The translations under genes were made by a program, and so were the position numbers. DNA of 64,000 bases from Streptomyces catenulae (GTDB lineage: Bacteria > Actinomycetota > Actinomycetes > Streptomycetales > Streptomycetaceae). Location of the stretch: the NCBI RefSeq assembly GCF_000718015.1, contig NZ_JODY01000003.1, positions 124,001-188,000 on the forward strand, written 5' to 3'. Numbering within the stretch: the stretch's first letter is position 1; each line of letters starts with the position of its first letter. Below, piece after piece: positions 1-8,450 of the stretch. The notes under the pieces were generated by a model. The model was given only the letters and a program-made list of their open reading frames with translations, made no database searches and was not told where the DNA came from.

Positions 1-651
1 GGCTCCCGCCGGGAATTCCTCGCGGTCTGCAAGGCCATGCGGGAGGAGAACGTCACCCCCGACTTCCTCGTCGTGGACGGCGCCGAGGGCGGCACCGGCG
101 CCGCGCCGCTGGAGTTCGCCGACAACCTGGGCACCCCGCTCACCGAAGGGCTGATCACCGTCCACAACGCGCTGGTCGGCACCGGGCTGCGCGACCGGAT
201 CAGGATCGGTGCGAGCGGCAAGGTCGCCACCGGCGCCGACCTCGTCAAACGGCTGCTGCAGGGCGCCGACTACACCAACGCGGCCCGCGCCATGATGTTC
301 GCCCTCGGGTGCATCCAGGCGCAGCGCTGCCACACCAACACCTGCCCGGTCGGGGTCACCACCCAGGACCCGCTGCGCACCCGGGCGCTCGATGTGGCCG
401 ACAAGTCCGCGCGGGTCCGCCGCTACCAGGAGGCCACGGTGCGCAGCGCCCTGCAGATCATGGCCGCCATGGGCGTGCGGAGCCCCGCCGAGCTCGCCCC
501 GCACCAGTTGCGCCGCCGGTTGGACCCGCGCACCGTCCTGTCGTACGGGGAGCTGTACACCTGGCTGGAACCGGGCCAGCTGCTGACCGCGCCGCCGTCC
601 GCCTGGCGCCGCGACTGGGAGACGGCGGACCCGGACCGCTTCGGGGGCTGA
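1..651 (+). CDS. FMN-binding glutamate synthase-related protein (3' part)
   Basis: The reading frame is open from the first base of the window, so the true start lies upstream; about 216 C-terminal residues are present. The segment matches the FMN/iron-sulfur part of the glutamate synthase large-subunit family. It has a glycine-rich flavin loop (VVDGAEGGTGAAPLEF), then GASGKVATGADLVK, then the cysteine stretch GCIQAQRCHTNTCPVGV that in GltB holds the 3Fe-4S cluster. The family transfers ammonia or amide nitrogen to 2-oxoglutarate. Many actinobacterial paralogs are stand-alone FMN-binding proteins lacking the glutaminase domain, so a true GltB role cannot be decided from this fragment. It is convergent with the serine hydrolase gene downstream. 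Confidence 0.85.
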   Translation, partial: GSRREFLAVCKAMREENVTPDFLVVDGAEGGTGAAPLEFADNLGTPLTEGLITVHNALVGTGLRDRIRIGASGKVATGADLVKRLLQGADYTNAARAMMFALGCIQAQRCHTNTCPVGVTTQDPLRTRALDVADKSARVRRYQEATVRSALQIMAAMGVRSPAELAPHQLRRRLDPRTVLSYGELYTWLEPGQLLTAPPSAWRRDWETADPDRFGG

Positions 652-659
652 CCGGGCAC

Positions 660-695
660 GGGGCCGGGCCGCGCCCCGCCGGTCCGCCCGGCCCC
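660..695. terminator. Hairpin between convergent genes
   Basis: A 9-bp inverted repeat, GGGGCCGGG at 660-668 with CCCGGCCCC at 687-695, lies between two convergent stop codons. It has no T-run, as is common in streptomycetes. The long 18-nt loop makes it a weak call. Confidence 0.4.
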
Positions 696-715
696 CGTAC
701 GGACGGGCGCCCCGC

Positions 716-1906
716 TCACCGCTGTGCCCCCACCGCCTCGTACACCGCCGCGACCAGCCCCGTGTGGCGCGGGTCGTCCCCGGTGGTGCCGCCGCCGTAG
801 CGGTTCATCACATAGGCGTAGGCGAGACCGTTCTCCGGGTCGGTGAAGGCGTAGGAACCTCCGGCGCCGCCGTGGCCGAAGGCGCGGGGGTTCGGACCGG
901 CGCGCCCCAGGGTGTTGAGGTGGTAGCCCAGCCCCCAGCGGACCTCGGTGCCGGGCGGCGCCAGCGGGCCCATCGCGAGATCCGGTTCGCCCGGGCGGCC
1001 CTGGGGGCGCCGCATCGCGGCCAGCGTGCCCGGGGAGACGAGGGTGCCGCCGCCCAGCGCGGCGTAGACCGTGGCCAGACCGTGGGCGGAGGCGTGGACA
1101 TTGCCCGCCGGGATCTCCGCGGCGCGGTAGGCGGGGCTGTTGACGTCGCCGGTGGGGACGGAGAGCAGGCTCAGGGCCGCGGCGGCCAGCGGATGGGCGG
1201 CGAGCGAGGGCAGCGGCGGGCACGGGAAGCCGGGGTGGCGTGCGGCGAGGAGCCGGGCGTCGAGTTGGCCGACCATGTCGGCGCAGTGCGGGTGCTCGGC
1301 CGGTGGGGTGCCGAGGAGGACCCGGGCGCCGAGCGGCCCGGCGATCTCCGTACGGAGGAACGCCCCGGCGGTGCGGCCGGTGATCCGGCGGACCACCTCG
1401 GCGACCAGATAGCCGAACGTCACCGCGTGGTAGCCCTGGGCGGTGCCCGGCTCCCACCACGGCTCCGTCGCGGCGAGCGCCGCGCACACCCGGTCGTGGT
1501 CGTACGCGGCGGGCAGCGGCAGCGGGGCGCGCGGGGCGATCAGTCCGGCGCGGTGGCTCAGCAGCCAGCGCACCGGCAGCGCCGCCTTGCCGCCCCGCGC
1601 GAACTCCGGCCAGTACTGGGCCACCGGCGCGTCGAGGTCCAACTCACCGCGGTCGACCAGGAGATGGGCGCAGAGCGCGGTCATCCCCTTCGAGGTGGAG
1701 TAGACGTTGACCAGGGTGTCCCGCTCCCAGCGCCGGGTGCGGGCGGCGTCCGCGTGGCCGCCCCACAGATCGACGACCGGGACGCCGTCCCGCAGCACGG
1801 TGACGGCCGCGCCGAGGTCGCCGTGGGCGGTGAAGTTCCGCGCGAAGGCGGTGCGGACGCCCGCGAAGCCCGGGGCGCAGAAGCCGCCGAGCGGTGGCCG
1901 GACCAT
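716..1906 (-). CDS. Serine hydrolase, beta-lactamase/EstB-like family
   Basis: This 396-aa protein has the class C beta-lactamase/penicillin-binding-protein fold. The nucleophile motif STSK is at residues 70-73, a tyrosine motif (GYHAV) sits in mid-protein, and an HGG box lies near residue 345 in place of KTG. That combination is usual for EstB-type carboxylesterases and related esterases rather than true beta-lactamases. No signal peptide is evident, so it is probably cytoplasmic. The start is well placed behind GGGAGGAATC. The substrate cannot be told from sequence. It is a single-gene unit transcribed toward the glutamate-synthase-like gene. Confidence 0.85.
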   Translation of the reverse strand: MVRPPLGGFCAPGFAGVRTAFARNFTAHGDLGAAVTVLRDGVPVVDLWGGHADAARTRRWERDTLVNVYSTSKGMTALCAHLLVDRGELDLDAPVAQYWPEFARGGKAALPVRWLLSHRAGLIAPRAPLPLPAAYDHDRVCAALAATEPWWEPGTAQGYHAVTFGYLVAEVVRRITGRTAGAFLRTEIAGPLGARVLLGTPPAEHPHCADMVGQLDARLLAARHPGFPCPPLPSLAAHPLAAAALSLLSVPTGDVNSPAYRAAEIPAGNVHASAHGLATVYAALGGGTLVSPGTLAAMRRPQGRPGEPDLAMGPLAPPGTEVRWGLGYHLNTLGRAGPNPRAFGHGGAGGSYAFTDPENGLAYAYVMNRYGGGTTGDDPRHTGLVAAVYEAVGAQR

Positions 1907-2106
1907 GATTCCTCCCGGGCGGGGTGCGGGCGAGCGGGCGAGCCGTCGCCCGCCGTGGCGCGCCCGGCGGGCCGCCCGTACCAGGTGTCCCCGGGGTGCC
2001 GCGGAATGAACCCGTCCGCCGGTGGTCCGGGCGGCTCCGGTCGCATGTGCCCGGCGCGCGGGCGAGCCTGGAGATGTCGCCCCGCCCGTCGAGAGGAAGG
2101 CCCACC

Positions 2107-2547
2107 GTGAACAGCGCGCAGCAGGCGAACCAGCCCGGGCAGCCGGGCCCGGTGCAGGGCAGCGAGCGTCCGCCGCGGCCCGCGGCGGCGTACCACCCGG
2201 AGGCCGAGGTCGTCGTCGAGGTCACCGACTGCCCGACGGAGGACGCGCACGCGGTCTTCAGCGCGCTGCGCACCTCCTTCACATGCGACCGGGCGCCGGA
2301 CGATGTGCCGCGCGCCGTCGCCGGGCCGCACCCCACCGTCTGGACCTCGACGTTCGACGTCACCGACCTGCTGGCGGAGCCCGGCCCCCGGCAGCTGACC
2401 GCACCCGTCTCCATCAGCCTCCAGGGCGGCTACTGGGCCGTCGCCCGGCTGCGGGACAGCCTCCGCCCCGCCTTCGCCGTACGGGTCACCGGCACCGTCG
2501 CCGGTGACCAGGAACAGGAGGTCCAGCTCCGGCTGGAGAACCGCTGA
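2107..2547 (+). CDS. Conserved hypothetical protein, about 146 aa
   Basis: I do not recognise this family. The chosen GTG start follows GAGAGGAAGG; the open frame reaches further upstream without a better site. The N-terminal 30 residues are rich in Gln, Pro and Gly and look disordered. The remainder (from VVVEVTDCPTEDAHAVFSAL) reads as a compact alpha/beta domain ending in EVQLRLENR. There is no signal peptide or membrane segment. It precedes the molybdenum hydroxylase operon by about 270 bp on the same strand, but that gap argues against tight coupling. Confidence 0.6.
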   Translation: MNSAQQANQPGQPGPVQGSERPPRPAAAYHPEAEVVVEVTDCPTEDAHAVFSALRTSFTCDRAPDDVPRAVAGPHPTVWTSTFDVTDLLAEPGPRQLTAPVSISLQGGYWAVARLRDSLRPAFAVRVTGTVAGDQEQEVQLRLENR

Positions 2548-2816
2548 CCGTCACCTGGACGGCACCGGACCGGCCGGGCGAGGCCGCGCACCGCACGGCC
2601 GCGCCGACGCGCGGGCGGCCACCGCGCCTGATAGGCAGAGAACACCCGCCACCGGCGGACGCGGCCCGCACCGGGCCCGGCCGTCCGGCCCGGTGCGGGC
2701 GACCGCGGCGGCCCGCCCTCCCGGCCGCGCGGCCCCGCCGAACCGTCCCGCAGCCGCACCCCACCGCCGCGTGCGCCCGCGTACCGCGGCGGTGGCCCAG
2801 CCCGAAAGGCGAGCGC

Positions 2817-3461
2817 GTGGAGTCCACCGCACCCCCTCCCGACGCCGCGGGACCACCGCCCGGAGCCACCCGCTCCACGGTCACCCTGCACGTCAACGGC
2901 GTACCGCACCGGCTGACCCTCGACCACCGCACCACCGCCCTGGACGCGCTCCGCAACCACCTCGGGCTGACCGGCACGAAGAAGGGCTGCGACCACGGGC
3001 AGTGCGGCGCCTGCACCGTCCTCGTCGACGGCCGGCGCGCCAACAGCTGTCTGCTGCTCGCCGTCACACTGGACGGCAGCGCCCTGACCACCGTCGAAGG
3101 GCTCGCCGACGCCGAGGGACTCCATCCGCTCCAGACCGCCTTCGTCGAGCGGGACGCGTTCCAGTGCGGCTACTGCACCCCCGGCCAGCTCTGCTCGGCG
3201 GCCGGGGTGCTCCAGGAGGCGGCCGACGGACACCCCTGCCACGTCACCCCGGACACCGCGCAGCCGGGCGCCCCGGTGGAGCTGACCGCCGAAGAGATCC
3301 GGGAGCGGATGAGCGGCAACCTCTGCCGGTGCGGCGCCTACCCGCGCATCGTCGAGGCGATCGGCGACGCCACCGCGCACCCCGCCGCCCCGCCGGTCCC
3401 GCACGCCGTCCACGGTCTGGGCGCCGTCTCCGTGCACGAGCGCCGGGAGGCGGCGTCGTGA
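2817..3461 (+). CDS. Molybdenum hydroxylase, [2Fe-2S] subunit (PaoA/YagT-like)
   Basis: This 214-aa electron-transfer subunit carries two 2Fe-2S clusters. The plant-type ferredoxin domain has GCDHGQCGACT followed by NSC, and the helical domain has QCGYCTPGQ and NLCRCGAY. E. coli PaoA has a Tat signal peptide, but the N-terminus here (MESTAPPPDAAG) shows no twin arginine, so the enzyme is probably cytoplasmic. The GTG start is preceded by GAAAGG. Its stop overlaps the next start (GTGA), indicating translational coupling to the FAD subunit. Confidence 0.9.
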   Translation: MESTAPPPDAAGPPPGATRSTVTLHVNGVPHRLTLDHRTTALDALRNHLGLTGTKKGCDHGQCGACTVLVDGRRANSCLLLAVTLDGSALTTVEGLADAEGLHPLQTAFVERDAFQCGYCTPGQLCSAAGVLQEAADGHPCHVTPDTAQPGAPVELTAEEIRERMSGNLCRCGAYPRIVEAIGDATAHPAAPPVPHAVHGLGAVSVHERREAAS

Positions 3462-4447
3462 AACCCTTCGCCTATCTGCGCCCGGCCACCGTCGAGGAGG
3501 CGGTACGCGCCCGGGCCACGCACCCCGGGTCCGCGTTCCTCGGCGGCGGCACCAACCTCGTCGACCTGATGAAGCTCGGCGTGAGCGGCCCCGAACTGCT
3601 CATCGATGTCGGACGGCTGCCGCTGGACCGGATCGAGGAGCTGCCCGACGGCGGACTGCGCATCGGCGCGACCGTCCGCAACAGCGACCTCGCCGCCGCC
3701 CCCGCCGTCCGGGAGCGCTACCCGGTGCTCTCCCAGGCGCTGCTGGCCGGTGCCTCCGGGCAGCTCCGCAACGCCGCGACCACCGGCGGCAATCTCCTCC
3801 AGCGCACCCGCTGCCTCTACTTCCAGGACGTCTCCGTGCCGTGCAACAAGCGGCGGCCGGGTAGCGGCTGCCCCGCCGTCGAGGGCGTCCACCGCGACCT
3901 CGCCGTCCTCGGGCACTCCGCGCACTGCGTCGCCACCCAGCCCTCCGACATGGCCGTCGCCCTCGCCGCACTGGACGCCGCCGTCGAGGTGACCGGCCCG
4001 GACGGCGACCGCACCGTCCCGGTCACCGCCTTCCACCGGCTGCCGGGCGAGCACCCGGAGCGGGACACCGTCCTGGAGCCCGGCGAGCTGATCACCGCGG
4101 TGCGGCTGCCCCCGCCGCGGCCACTGGCCCACGGGCACTACCGCAAGGCCCGCGACCGCGCCTCGTACGCCTTCGCGCTGGTCTCCGTCGCCGCGCTGCT
4201 GGAGGTCCGCGACGGTGTGGTGCACCATGCGGCGCTCGCCTACGGCGGGCTGGCGCCCCGGCCCTGGCGCGCCGCCGCCGCGGAGGAGGCGCTGCGCGGC
4301 GCCCCGGCGACCGCCGACGCCTTCGGCCGCGCCGCCGACGCCGAACTCTCCGCCGCCCGCCCGCTGCGCGACAACGGCTTCAAGGTGGAGCTGGCCCGGC
4401 GGCTGACCGTCTCCGTCCTGGCCCGGCTCGCCGCCCGCCACCGCTGA
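3458..4447 (+). CDS. Molybdenum hydroxylase, FAD subunit with 4Fe-4S motif (PaoB/YagS-like)
   Basis: This 329-aa subunit M family protein opens with MKPFAYLRPATVEEAV and the FAD pyrophosphate loop LGGGTNLVDLMKLG. Residues about 115-160 contain four cysteines in the pattern TRCLYF, VPCNKRRPGSGCPA and AHCVAT. This is the insertion that carries an additional 4Fe-4S cluster in PaoB and 4-hydroxybenzoyl-CoA reductase. It separates this enzyme from the xanthine dehydrogenase at the far end of the window. The GTG start overlaps the upstream stop by 4 bp. The gene passes electrons from the molybdenum centre to FAD and then to an unknown acceptor. Confidence 0.9.
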   Translation: MKPFAYLRPATVEEAVRARATHPGSAFLGGGTNLVDLMKLGVSGPELLIDVGRLPLDRIEELPDGGLRIGATVRNSDLAAAPAVRERYPVLSQALLAGASGQLRNAATTGGNLLQRTRCLYFQDVSVPCNKRRPGSGCPAVEGVHRDLAVLGHSAHCVATQPSDMAVALAALDAAVEVTGPDGDRTVPVTAFHRLPGEHPERDTVLEPGELITAVRLPPPRPLAHGHYRKARDRASYAFALVSVAALLEVRDGVVHHAALAYGGLAPRPWRAAAAEEALRGAPATADAFGRAADAELSAARPLRDNGFKVELARRLTVSVLARLAARHR

Positions 4448-4505
4448 CCCGCCGGGGCGCCCCGCCGCGCGGCGCCCCGTACCGACGCCCTGTGAGGACG
4501 CGCCC

Positions 4506-6629
4506 ATGAGCCACGATCCGCAGCCCGTTCCCCCCAAGGCGCCCGGCCATCCGCTCGGGGCCGCCTCCGCCCGCCGCGAGGGCCGCGCCAAGGTCACCGG
4601 CGCCGCCCGCTACGCCGCCGAACACGCCCCGCCGCACCGCGTCCACGCCTGGCCGGTGCCCGCGACCGTCGCCCGCGGCCGGATCACCGCCGTCGACACC
4701 GCCGACGCCCTCGCGCTGCCCGGGGTGCACGCCGTCCTCACCCACGAGAACGCGCCCCGCCTGGAGCAGGCGGAGGACCCGGCCGTCGCCGTCCTCCAGG
4801 GGCCCGCCGTCCCGCACCGCGGCTGGTACGTCGCGCTCGCCGTCGCCGACAGCCTCGAAACCGCCCGCGCCGCCGCCGAGGCCGTCCGCGTCACCTACGA
4901 CGCCGAGGAGTACGACGTCACCCTCACCGCGGACCACCCGGACCGCTATCTGCCCAAGGAGGTCAACGGCGGCCACCCGGGGACGCGTGAGCGCGGCGAC
5001 TTCGACGCGGCGTACGCCGGTGCGCTGGTCACCGTCGACGCCACGTACACCCTCACCGCGCTGCACAACCACCCCATGGAGCCGCACGCCTCCACCGCAT
5101 GGTGGGACGGCGGCCATCTCACCGTCCACGACTCCAGCCAGGGCTCCACCAAGGCGCGCGACGACCTCGCCGCGCTGTTCGGGCGGGACCGGCGGGACGT
5201 CACGGTCGTCGCCGAGCACATCGGCGGCGGCTTCGGCTCCAAGGGCACCCTCCGCCCGCAGGCGGTCCTCGCCGCGATGGCCGCGCAGGTCACCGGCCGT
5301 CCCGTCACCCTCGCCCTGCCGCGCCGGGAGATGCCCGCCGTGGTGGGCCACCGGGCGCCGACCCTCCAGCGGGTACGGCTGGGCGCCGGGGCGGACGGGG
5401 TGCTCACCGCGCTGGCGCACGAGGTGGTCACCCACACCTCGACGGTCAAGGAGTTCGTCGAGCAGGCGGCGGTCCCCGCCCGGGTGATGTACACCTCGCC
5501 GCACAGCCGCACCGTGCACCGCGTGGTGGCGCTGGACGTGCCGAGCCCGTCGTGGATGCGCGCCCCGGGTGAGGCGCCCGGCATGTACGCCCTGGAGTCG
5601 GCGATGGACGAACTCGCCGTCCTCCTCGATCTGGACCCCGTCGAACTGCGGCTGCGCAACGAACCGGCGACCGAACCGGACTCCGGCCGCCCGTTCAGCA
5701 GCCGCGGGCTGGCGCGGGCGCTGCGGGAGGGCGCGGACCGCTTCGGCTGGCGCCCCCGCGATCCGCGCCCCGGCGTCCGGCGCGAGGGCGATCTGCTGCT
5801 GGGCACCGGCGTCGCCGCGGCCACCTACCCGGTGCTGATCTTCCCCTCGTCCGCCGAGGCGTTCGCCGCACCGGACGGCGGCTTCCGCATCCGGATCAAC
5901 GCCACCGACCTCGGCACCGGCGCCCGTACCGTCCTCGGGCAGATCGCCGCCGAGGTGCTCGGCGCCCCGGAGGAGCGGGTCCGCGTGGAGATCGGCCGCA
6001 GCGATCTGCCCGACGCCTTCCTGGCGGGCGGCTCCTCCGGCACCGGCTCCTGGGGCTGGGCCGTCCACAAGGCGTGCAGCGCCCTGAAGGCGGAGCTGAG
6101 CAGGCGTCAGGAACCCTTGCCCCAGGAGGGGGTGACCGTCTCCGCGGACACCCGGGAGGAGATCGCCGCCGGAACGCCCTACGCCCGGCACGCGTTCGGC
6201 GCGCACTTCGCCGAGGTGCAGGTCGACACCGTCACCGGGGAGATCCGGGTGCGCCGGATGCTCGGCATGTTCGCGGCGGGCCGGATCCTCAACCCCCGTA
6301 CCGCGCGCTCGCAGTTCATCGGCGGGATGACGATGGGCATCGGCATGGCGCTCACCGAACACAGCACCATGGACCCCGTCGTCGGCGGCTTCGCCGAACG
6401 CGACCTCGCCTCCTACCACCTGCCGGTCTGCGCCGACGTCCACACGATCGAGGCGCACTGGCTCGACGAGGACGATCCGCACCTCAACCCGATGGGCAGC
6501 AAGGGCATCGGCGAGATCGGCATCGTCGGCGCCGCCGCGGCGGTCGGCAACGCCGTCCACCACGCCCTCGGCGTCCGCCTGCGCACCCTGCCGCTGACCC
6601 CGGACGCCGTCCTGCCGCATCTGCCCTGA
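4506..6629 (+). CDS. Molybdenum hydroxylase, molybdopterin subunit (PaoC/YagR-like)
   Basis: This 707-aa catalytic subunit binds the molybdenum-molybdopterin cofactor. Visible family signatures are GGGFGSKGTLRPQ at the first cofactor loop, the RAPGEAPG region near residue 355, and GSKGIGEIG near the C-terminus, whose Glu is the expected catalytic base. Together with the two preceding subunits it forms an aldehyde oxidoreductase or xanthine-dehydrogenase-family enzyme of the Pao type, which favours aromatic aldehydes in E. coli. The substrate here is inferred only. It starts 58 bp after the FAD subunit. No cofactor-maturation chaperone (XdhC/PaoD) gene follows it in the window. Confidence 0.9.
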   Translation: MSHDPQPVPPKAPGHPLGAASARREGRAKVTGAARYAAEHAPPHRVHAWPVPATVARGRITAVDTADALALPGVHAVLTHENAPRLEQAEDPAVAVLQGPAVPHRGWYVALAVADSLETARAAAEAVRVTYDAEEYDVTLTADHPDRYLPKEVNGGHPGTRERGDFDAAYAGALVTVDATYTLTALHNHPMEPHASTAWWDGGHLTVHDSSQGSTKARDDLAALFGRDRRDVTVVAEHIGGGFGSKGTLRPQAVLAAMAAQVTGRPVTLALPRREMPAVVGHRAPTLQRVRLGAGADGVLTALAHEVVTHTSTVKEFVEQAAVPARVMYTSPHSRTVHRVVALDVPSPSWMRAPGEAPGMYALESAMDELAVLLDLDPVELRLRNEPATEPDSGRPFSSRGLARALREGADRFGWRPRDPRPGVRREGDLLLGTGVAAATYPVLIFPSSAEAFAAPDGGFRIRINATDLGTGARTVLGQIAAEVLGAPEERVRVEIGRSDLPDAFLAGGSSGTGSWGWAVHKACSALKAELSRRQEPLPQEGVTVSADTREEIAAGTPYARHAFGAHFAEVQVDTVTGEIRVRRMLGMFAAGRILNPRTARSQFIGGMTMGIGMALTEHSTMDPVVGGFAERDLASYHLPVCADVHTIEAHWLDEDDPHLNPMGSKGIGEIGIVGAAAAVGNAVHHALGVRLRTLPLTPDAVLPHLP

Positions 6630-6762
6630 CCACACGGCGCGGGCGGCCCGTCCCGCGGTTGCGGGGGCCGGACCCCCGGGCGACGATGACCTTCACCCGT
6701 CAGTGACGAGCACTCACCCTCCGTGTCCCCGTCCGGGGTGAGCCGTGTGAAGGAGCCCGCCC

Positions 6763-7248
6763 ATGACTGTCACCGCCCACCGTCGCTACGCGGCCGAGCT
6801 ACGGGTCACCGCGGAACGGGTGCCGCAGATCCGGCGCATCGTCGCCGCGCATCTGCGCCACTGGCGACTGGCGGCGGAGATACCGGCCGTCTGCCGCGGG
6901 CTGGTCGAGCTGCTGGCCCATGTCCGGCGGACCGTCGGGCCGGACGCGGAGTGCGCCGTCGAGGTCCGCTGGAGCGGCCGCCAGCTGACCGTGTCGGTCG
7001 CCGACCGCGGCCCGCGGATGGCCCGGCTGGACAGCGCACAGGGCGGCGCGCTGGCCGCCGTCGCCGCCAGCGGCGACAGCTGGGGCACCTGCCCCACCGA
7101 CGACGGCAAGGTCGTGTGGTTCACCCGCCGCGTCGCCGCCGCCCGCGAGACCCCGCGGACCGCGCCGGTGCCGCCGCACTCCGTACCCGAGGCCGAGCCC
7201 GGACCGGACGCGGCGCCCGCCGCCCCGGGCGCGCCGACGCCGGTCTGA
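6763..7248 (+). CDS. HATPase-type ATP-binding protein (anti-sigma-factor-like)
   Basis: This 161-aa protein resembles the single-domain histidine-kinase-like ATPases that streptomycetes carry in many copies. It has an N-box-like helix (CRGLVELLAHVRRT) where the usual Asn is not obvious, then VSVADRG and a degenerate glycine region (GGALAAVAASGDSWG). The tail after residue 125 is Pro/Ala-rich and probably disordered. Family members act as anti-sigma factors or partner-switch kinases. The altered ATP-site residues could mean weak or absent nucleotide binding. AAGGAG precedes the ATG. No sigma factor or anti-anti-sigma gene is adjacent. Confidence 0.7.
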   Translation: MTVTAHRRYAAELRVTAERVPQIRRIVAAHLRHWRLAAEIPAVCRGLVELLAHVRRTVGPDAECAVEVRWSGRQLTVSVADRGPRMARLDSAQGGALAAVAASGDSWGTCPTDDGKVVWFTRRVAAARETPRTAPVPPHSVPEAEPGPDAAPAAPGAPTPV

Positions 7249-7255
7249 GGCGGGT

Positions 7256-7288
7256 GCCCCGTGCCCGGCGGGCCACCGCGCACGGGGC
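7256..7288. terminator. Hairpin between convergent genes
   Basis: GCCCCGTGC at 7256-7264 pairs perfectly with GCACGGGGC at 7280-7288 between the HATPase gene and hutG, which converge here. There is no T-run. Confidence 0.5.
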
Positions 7289-7298
7289 GGTCGGTGGG

Positions 7299-8261
7299 TC
7301 AGCGCCGCCCGCGCGCCTGCGGCGTCCCGGTGAGCGCGCGGTGCACCAGCCGGGCCCCGGCGCGGGCGGTACGGGCGTCGATGTCGAGGTCCGGGTTGAG
7401 CTCCGCGATGTCGACCACCGCCAGCTTCCCGCTCGCCGCCACCGCCGTGACGACCCGCTCCACGACCTCCATCGGCACCCCGTACGCCGCGGGCGCGCTG
7501 ACGCCCGGCGCCGCCGCCGCGGGCAGCACATCGAGGTCGATGCTGAGGTGGACCAGGTCGCAGGCGTCGAGGAACGCCCCGGTGAACGCCTCCACCCGGT
7601 CCAGCGAGAGCAGCCCGCAGTCGGTGTCCTCCAGGTAGCTCACGCCCAGCTGGTCCGCGGTGCGGAACAGCCGCTCGGTGTTGCTGAGGCGGCTGATGCC
7701 CAGCACCCGGTAGTCCAGCCGCCGCCCCCGGCGCTCCTCGTCCCGCGCCATCTGGAGGAACGGCGTACCGGAGCTGGGGCGCGGCGCGTCGCGCAGATCG
7801 AAGTGGGCGTCGAGGTTGAGCACCCCCAGCCGCGCCCCGGCCCGCATCGCCCGGCTCCCGGCCACCCCGAGGTAGGTGCCGTACGCCACCTCGTGGCCGC
7901 CGCCGAGGACCGCCACCGGGCCGCCCGCGTCGAGCAGCGCGGTGACCGCCTCGCCCAGCCGCCGCTGCCCGTCCTCCAGCGCGCCGTCGCCGACCACGAC
8001 GTCCCCGGCGTCCACGGCGCGCAGCGGCGCGGGCAGCGCCACCGAGGCGAGGGCGGAGCGCAGCGCCCCGGGGCCGCCGGCCGCACCCGGCCGCCCCTGG
8101 TTGCGGCGGACGCCCTCGTCGCTGCGGAAGCCGACGAACGCGGCGTCCCGGGGCGCGTCCGGGCCGGTGAGCGGCGCGGTCACATGGTGCCAGCGCAGTA
8201 CGTCGTCGCCGTCCCCGTCGCTCCGCCCGCTCCACGCCTGCGCCGCCACGTCCACGGTCAT
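7299..8261 (-). CDS. hutG: Formimidoylglutamase HutG
   Basis: This 320-aa member of the arginase/agmatinase (ureohydrolase) superfamily has all metal-site motifs: GGGHEVAYG, NLDAHFDLR (D-x-H-x-D) and SIDLDVLPA (D-x-D). These bind the two Mn ions. HutG hydrolyses N-formimidoyl-glutamate to glutamate and formamide, the last step of histidine breakdown. That assignment over other ureohydrolases rests on the hut neighbours and on whole-protein similarity as I remember it. The ATG follows AGGGCGG. It is divergent from hutC across a 189-bp gap holding a palindrome at 8359. Confidence 0.88.
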   Translation of the reverse strand: MTVDVAAQAWSGRSDGDGDDVLRWHHVTAPLTGPDAPRDAAFVGFRSDEGVRRNQGRPGAAGGPGALRSALASVALPAPLRAVDAGDVVVGDGALEDGQRRLGEAVTALLDAGGPVAVLGGGHEVAYGTYLGVAGSRAMRAGARLGVLNLDAHFDLRDAPRPSSGTPFLQMARDEERRGRRLDYRVLGISRLSNTERLFRTADQLGVSYLEDTDCGLLSLDRVEAFTGAFLDACDLVHLSIDLDVLPAAAAPGVSAPAAYGVPMEVVERVVTAVAASGKLAVVDIAELNPDLDIDARTARAGARLVHRALTGTPQARGRR

Positions 8262-8358
8262 CGTCCGCCCTCTCCGCCTCGCTCACCGGGACTGCCTGGC
8301 CCGGTGGGCCCATGACAGCCCGGCCGCGCCGGGCGGACCAGTGCGGGCGCCGGTTCTC

Positions 8359-8370
8359 CTCGGATCCGAG
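8359..8370. promoter_or_regulatory. Palindromic operator between hutG and hutC
   Basis: CTCGGATCCGAG is a perfect 12-bp palindrome in the divergent hutG-hutC gap. It continues rightward into AC, giving CT-x-GGATCC-x-AGAC. The same pattern occurs in the hutH-IclR gap at 15464-15477, agreeing at 12 of 14 positions. This suggests a common regulator for both divergent promoters. Confidence 0.55.
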
Positions 8371-8450
8371 ACGGTGTTCGGGAACGCCCTAGAATCTTGG
8401 GGGGCGCGGCGAGGCCGCGCCGCCGGACGGATGCGGGCAGAGCGGGACGA

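Noticed and set aside
716..1906. Serine hydrolase considered as an antibiotic-resistance beta-lactamase
   Set aside because: It has HGG instead of KTG and no export signal, fitting EstB-like esterases better.
4380..6635. Antisense open frame of 751 codons opposite the PaoC-like gene
   Set aside because: Same reason: codon-bias shadow of a well-supported gene.
6713..6742. CTCACCC/GGGTGAG hairpin before the HATPase gene considered as an attenuator
   Set aside because: Only a 7-bp stem with a 16-nt loop and no alternative structure or leader peptide; too weak to annotate.
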